Assembly (NCBI GenBank): GCA_030632035.1
Contig: DAOVJZ010000076.1
Span: 1-6,961, forward strand
Direction: 5' to 3'
Length of the DNA: 6,961 nt
DNA from: Granulosicoccaceae bacterium
Lineage (GTDB): Bacteria > Pseudomonadota > Gammaproteobacteria > DAOVJZ01
Shown here: piece by piece, positions 5,908-6,961 of the stretch
Layout: every line of letters starts with the position of its first letter
How positions within the stretch are numbered: the first letter of the stretch is position 1
Made by a program: the position numbers and the translations under genes
The notes under the pieces: model-generated
Databases searched by the model: none
Told to the model about the DNA's origin: nothing
The model's input: only the letters and a program-made list of their open reading frames with translations

Positions 5908-6961
5908 ATGCAAAACGTCGATACTATTATCCAGGCTCGCTGGATCATTCCCATTGAACCGGAAAATACAGTTTATGAAGATCACGCGCTGATTATTCAT
6001 GAAGGCCGTATTCTTGATATTTTGCCCATCAGTGATGTCAGCAAAACATATCAAGCTGCTAATACGCTGGAATTAAAACAGCACGCCTTGGTTCCCGGCC
6101 TCATCAATGCCCACACTCATTGTGCCATGTCATTGTTAAAAGGACTGGCCGACGATCTGCCTTTAATGGATTGGCTACAAAATCATATCTGGCCAGCCGA
6201 ACAAAAATGGGTCAGCCCCGAGTTTGTACAAGATGGTACTGAGCTGGCTATCGCCGAAATGCTACGCAGTGGCACCACCTGCTTCAATGACATGTATTTT
6301 TTCCCTGATGAAACTGCACGTATCGCCAGTCATATGGGTATGCGCGTTAACATCGGGTTGATCATGATCGACTTTCCCACTGTGTGGGCCAACAACGCCG
6401 ATGAGTATTTGAAAAAAGGTATCGACGTACGTGACCAGTTCCGCAGCAATCCTTTAATCACAACCGCTTTTGCGCCGCATGCCCCCTACACCGTTTCTGA
6501 TGAACCACTTGAGAAGATCCGTTCTTTCGCAGAAGAAATGGATATTCCTGTTCACATGCACATTCATGAAACAGCCAGTGAAGTCGCAACAGCAAAAAAG
6601 GAAAAGGGGCAACGCCCGCTTGCCCGTTTAAATGATCTCGGCCTCATTACACCACGCATGATGGCCGTGCACATGACGCAGTTAAATGATAATGAAATCG
6701 AACTCCTCACGGAAAGTGGAGCACACGTGGTTCATTGCCCTGAATCTAACCTGAAACTGGCCAGCGGTTATTGTCCAGTTCAGAAACTAATGGATGCCGG
6801 TATCAATGTTGCATTGGGTACCGATGGCAATGCCAGTAACAATGATCTCGATATGTTAGGTGAAATGAAAACCGCTGCCCTGCTCGCCAAAACCGTGGCC
6901 GATAACGCCGGCGCGCTGAATGCATTCCAGACATTGAAAATGGCAACACTCAATGGTGCCA
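5908..6961 (+). CDS. mtaD: 5-methylthioadenosine/S-adenosylhomocysteine deaminase, 3' end cut off by window
   Basis: This is a metal-dependent amidohydrolase of the TRZ/ATZ (ATZ-like) group, likely deaminating 5'-methylthioadenosine to methylthioinosine and perhaps S-adenosylhomocysteine to S-inosylhomocysteine. I translated 351 codons from ATG at 5908, open to the right edge; family members have about 430-445 residues, so roughly 90 are missing. Metal and catalytic positions are all present: NAHTH (H69, H71), H191 in APHAPYT, HIHET with H218 as metal ligand and E221 as proton carrier, H255 in AVHMTQL, and D306 in LGTDGNASNN. Upstream in-frame codons reach a TAG at 5857 with no ATG, GTG or TTG, so ATG 5908 is the only plausible start, yet no Shine-Dalgarno precedes it. 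Divergence from mtnA supports MTA as substrate; the family also holds guanine and cytosine deaminases, so exact specificity is inferred. Confidence 0.9.
   Translation, partial: MQNVDTIIQARWIIPIEPENTVYEDHALIIHEGRILDILPISDVSKTYQAANTLELKQHALVPGLINAHTHCAMSLLKGLADDLPLMDWLQNHIWPAEQKWVSPEFVQDGTELAIAEMLRSGTTCFNDMYFFPDETARIASHMGMRVNIGLIMIDFPTVWANNADEYLKKGIDVRDQFRSNPLITTAFAPHAPYTVSDEPLEKIRSFAEEMDIPVHMHIHETASEVATAKKEKGQRPLARLNDLGLITPRMMAVHMTQLNDNEIELLTESGAHVVHCPESNLKLASGYCPVQKLMDAGINVALGTDGNASNNDLDMLGEMKTAALLAKTVADNAGALNAFQTLKMATLNGA

Overview
The window looks like ordinary chromosomal housekeeping DNA from a gammaproteobacterium. The best evidence is the gene order mtaD <-> mtnA - gyrA - serC, which I recall from Pseudomonas and related Gammaproteobacteria, together with a GyrA that aligns in number with E. 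coli GyrA through the active site. Base composition is mildly AT-leaning, so a high-GC Pseudomonas is unlikely. A lower-GC lineage such as a Methylophaga/Thiotrichales-type organism is possible, but this is a guess. I see no phage, insertion sequence, CRISPR array, tRNA or rRNA.

Layout: four genes lie on the minus strand and are read from right to left. They are mtnA (methylthioribose-1-phosphate isomerase, 4780-5817), gyrA (DNA gyrase subunit A, 2000-4594), serC (phosphoserine aminotransferase, 842-1924) and a SerA-type 3-phosphoglycerate dehydrogenase (818 down to the left edge, 3' part missing). One gene runs the other way on the plus strand: an MTA/SAH deaminase of the amidohydrolase superfamily (mtaD, from 5908 to the right edge, 3' part missing). 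Coding density is high. The only non-coding stretches are about 23 bp (serC-serA), 75 bp (gyrA-serC), 185 bp (mtnA-gyrA) and 90 bp (the mtnA/mtaD divergent promoter region). None exceeds 300 bp.

The genes form two functional groups. MtaD and MtnA fit the methylthioinosine branch of methionine salvage: MTA is deaminated, the product is phosphorolysed by an enzyme not in this window, and MtnA isomerises the resulting methylthioribose-1-phosphate. SerA and SerC catalyse the first two steps of serine synthesis and appear to be co-transcribed. gyrA sits between the groups. It probably has its own promoter and is separated from mtnA by a candidate terminator. No terminator is evident between gyrA and serC, so some read-through into the serine genes is plausible.

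No undescribed system is visible. The points most worth a second look are the inverted repeat in the mtaD/mtnA divergent region, the lack of a Shine-Dalgarno before mtaD, and the atypical active-site loop of the SerA homologue.
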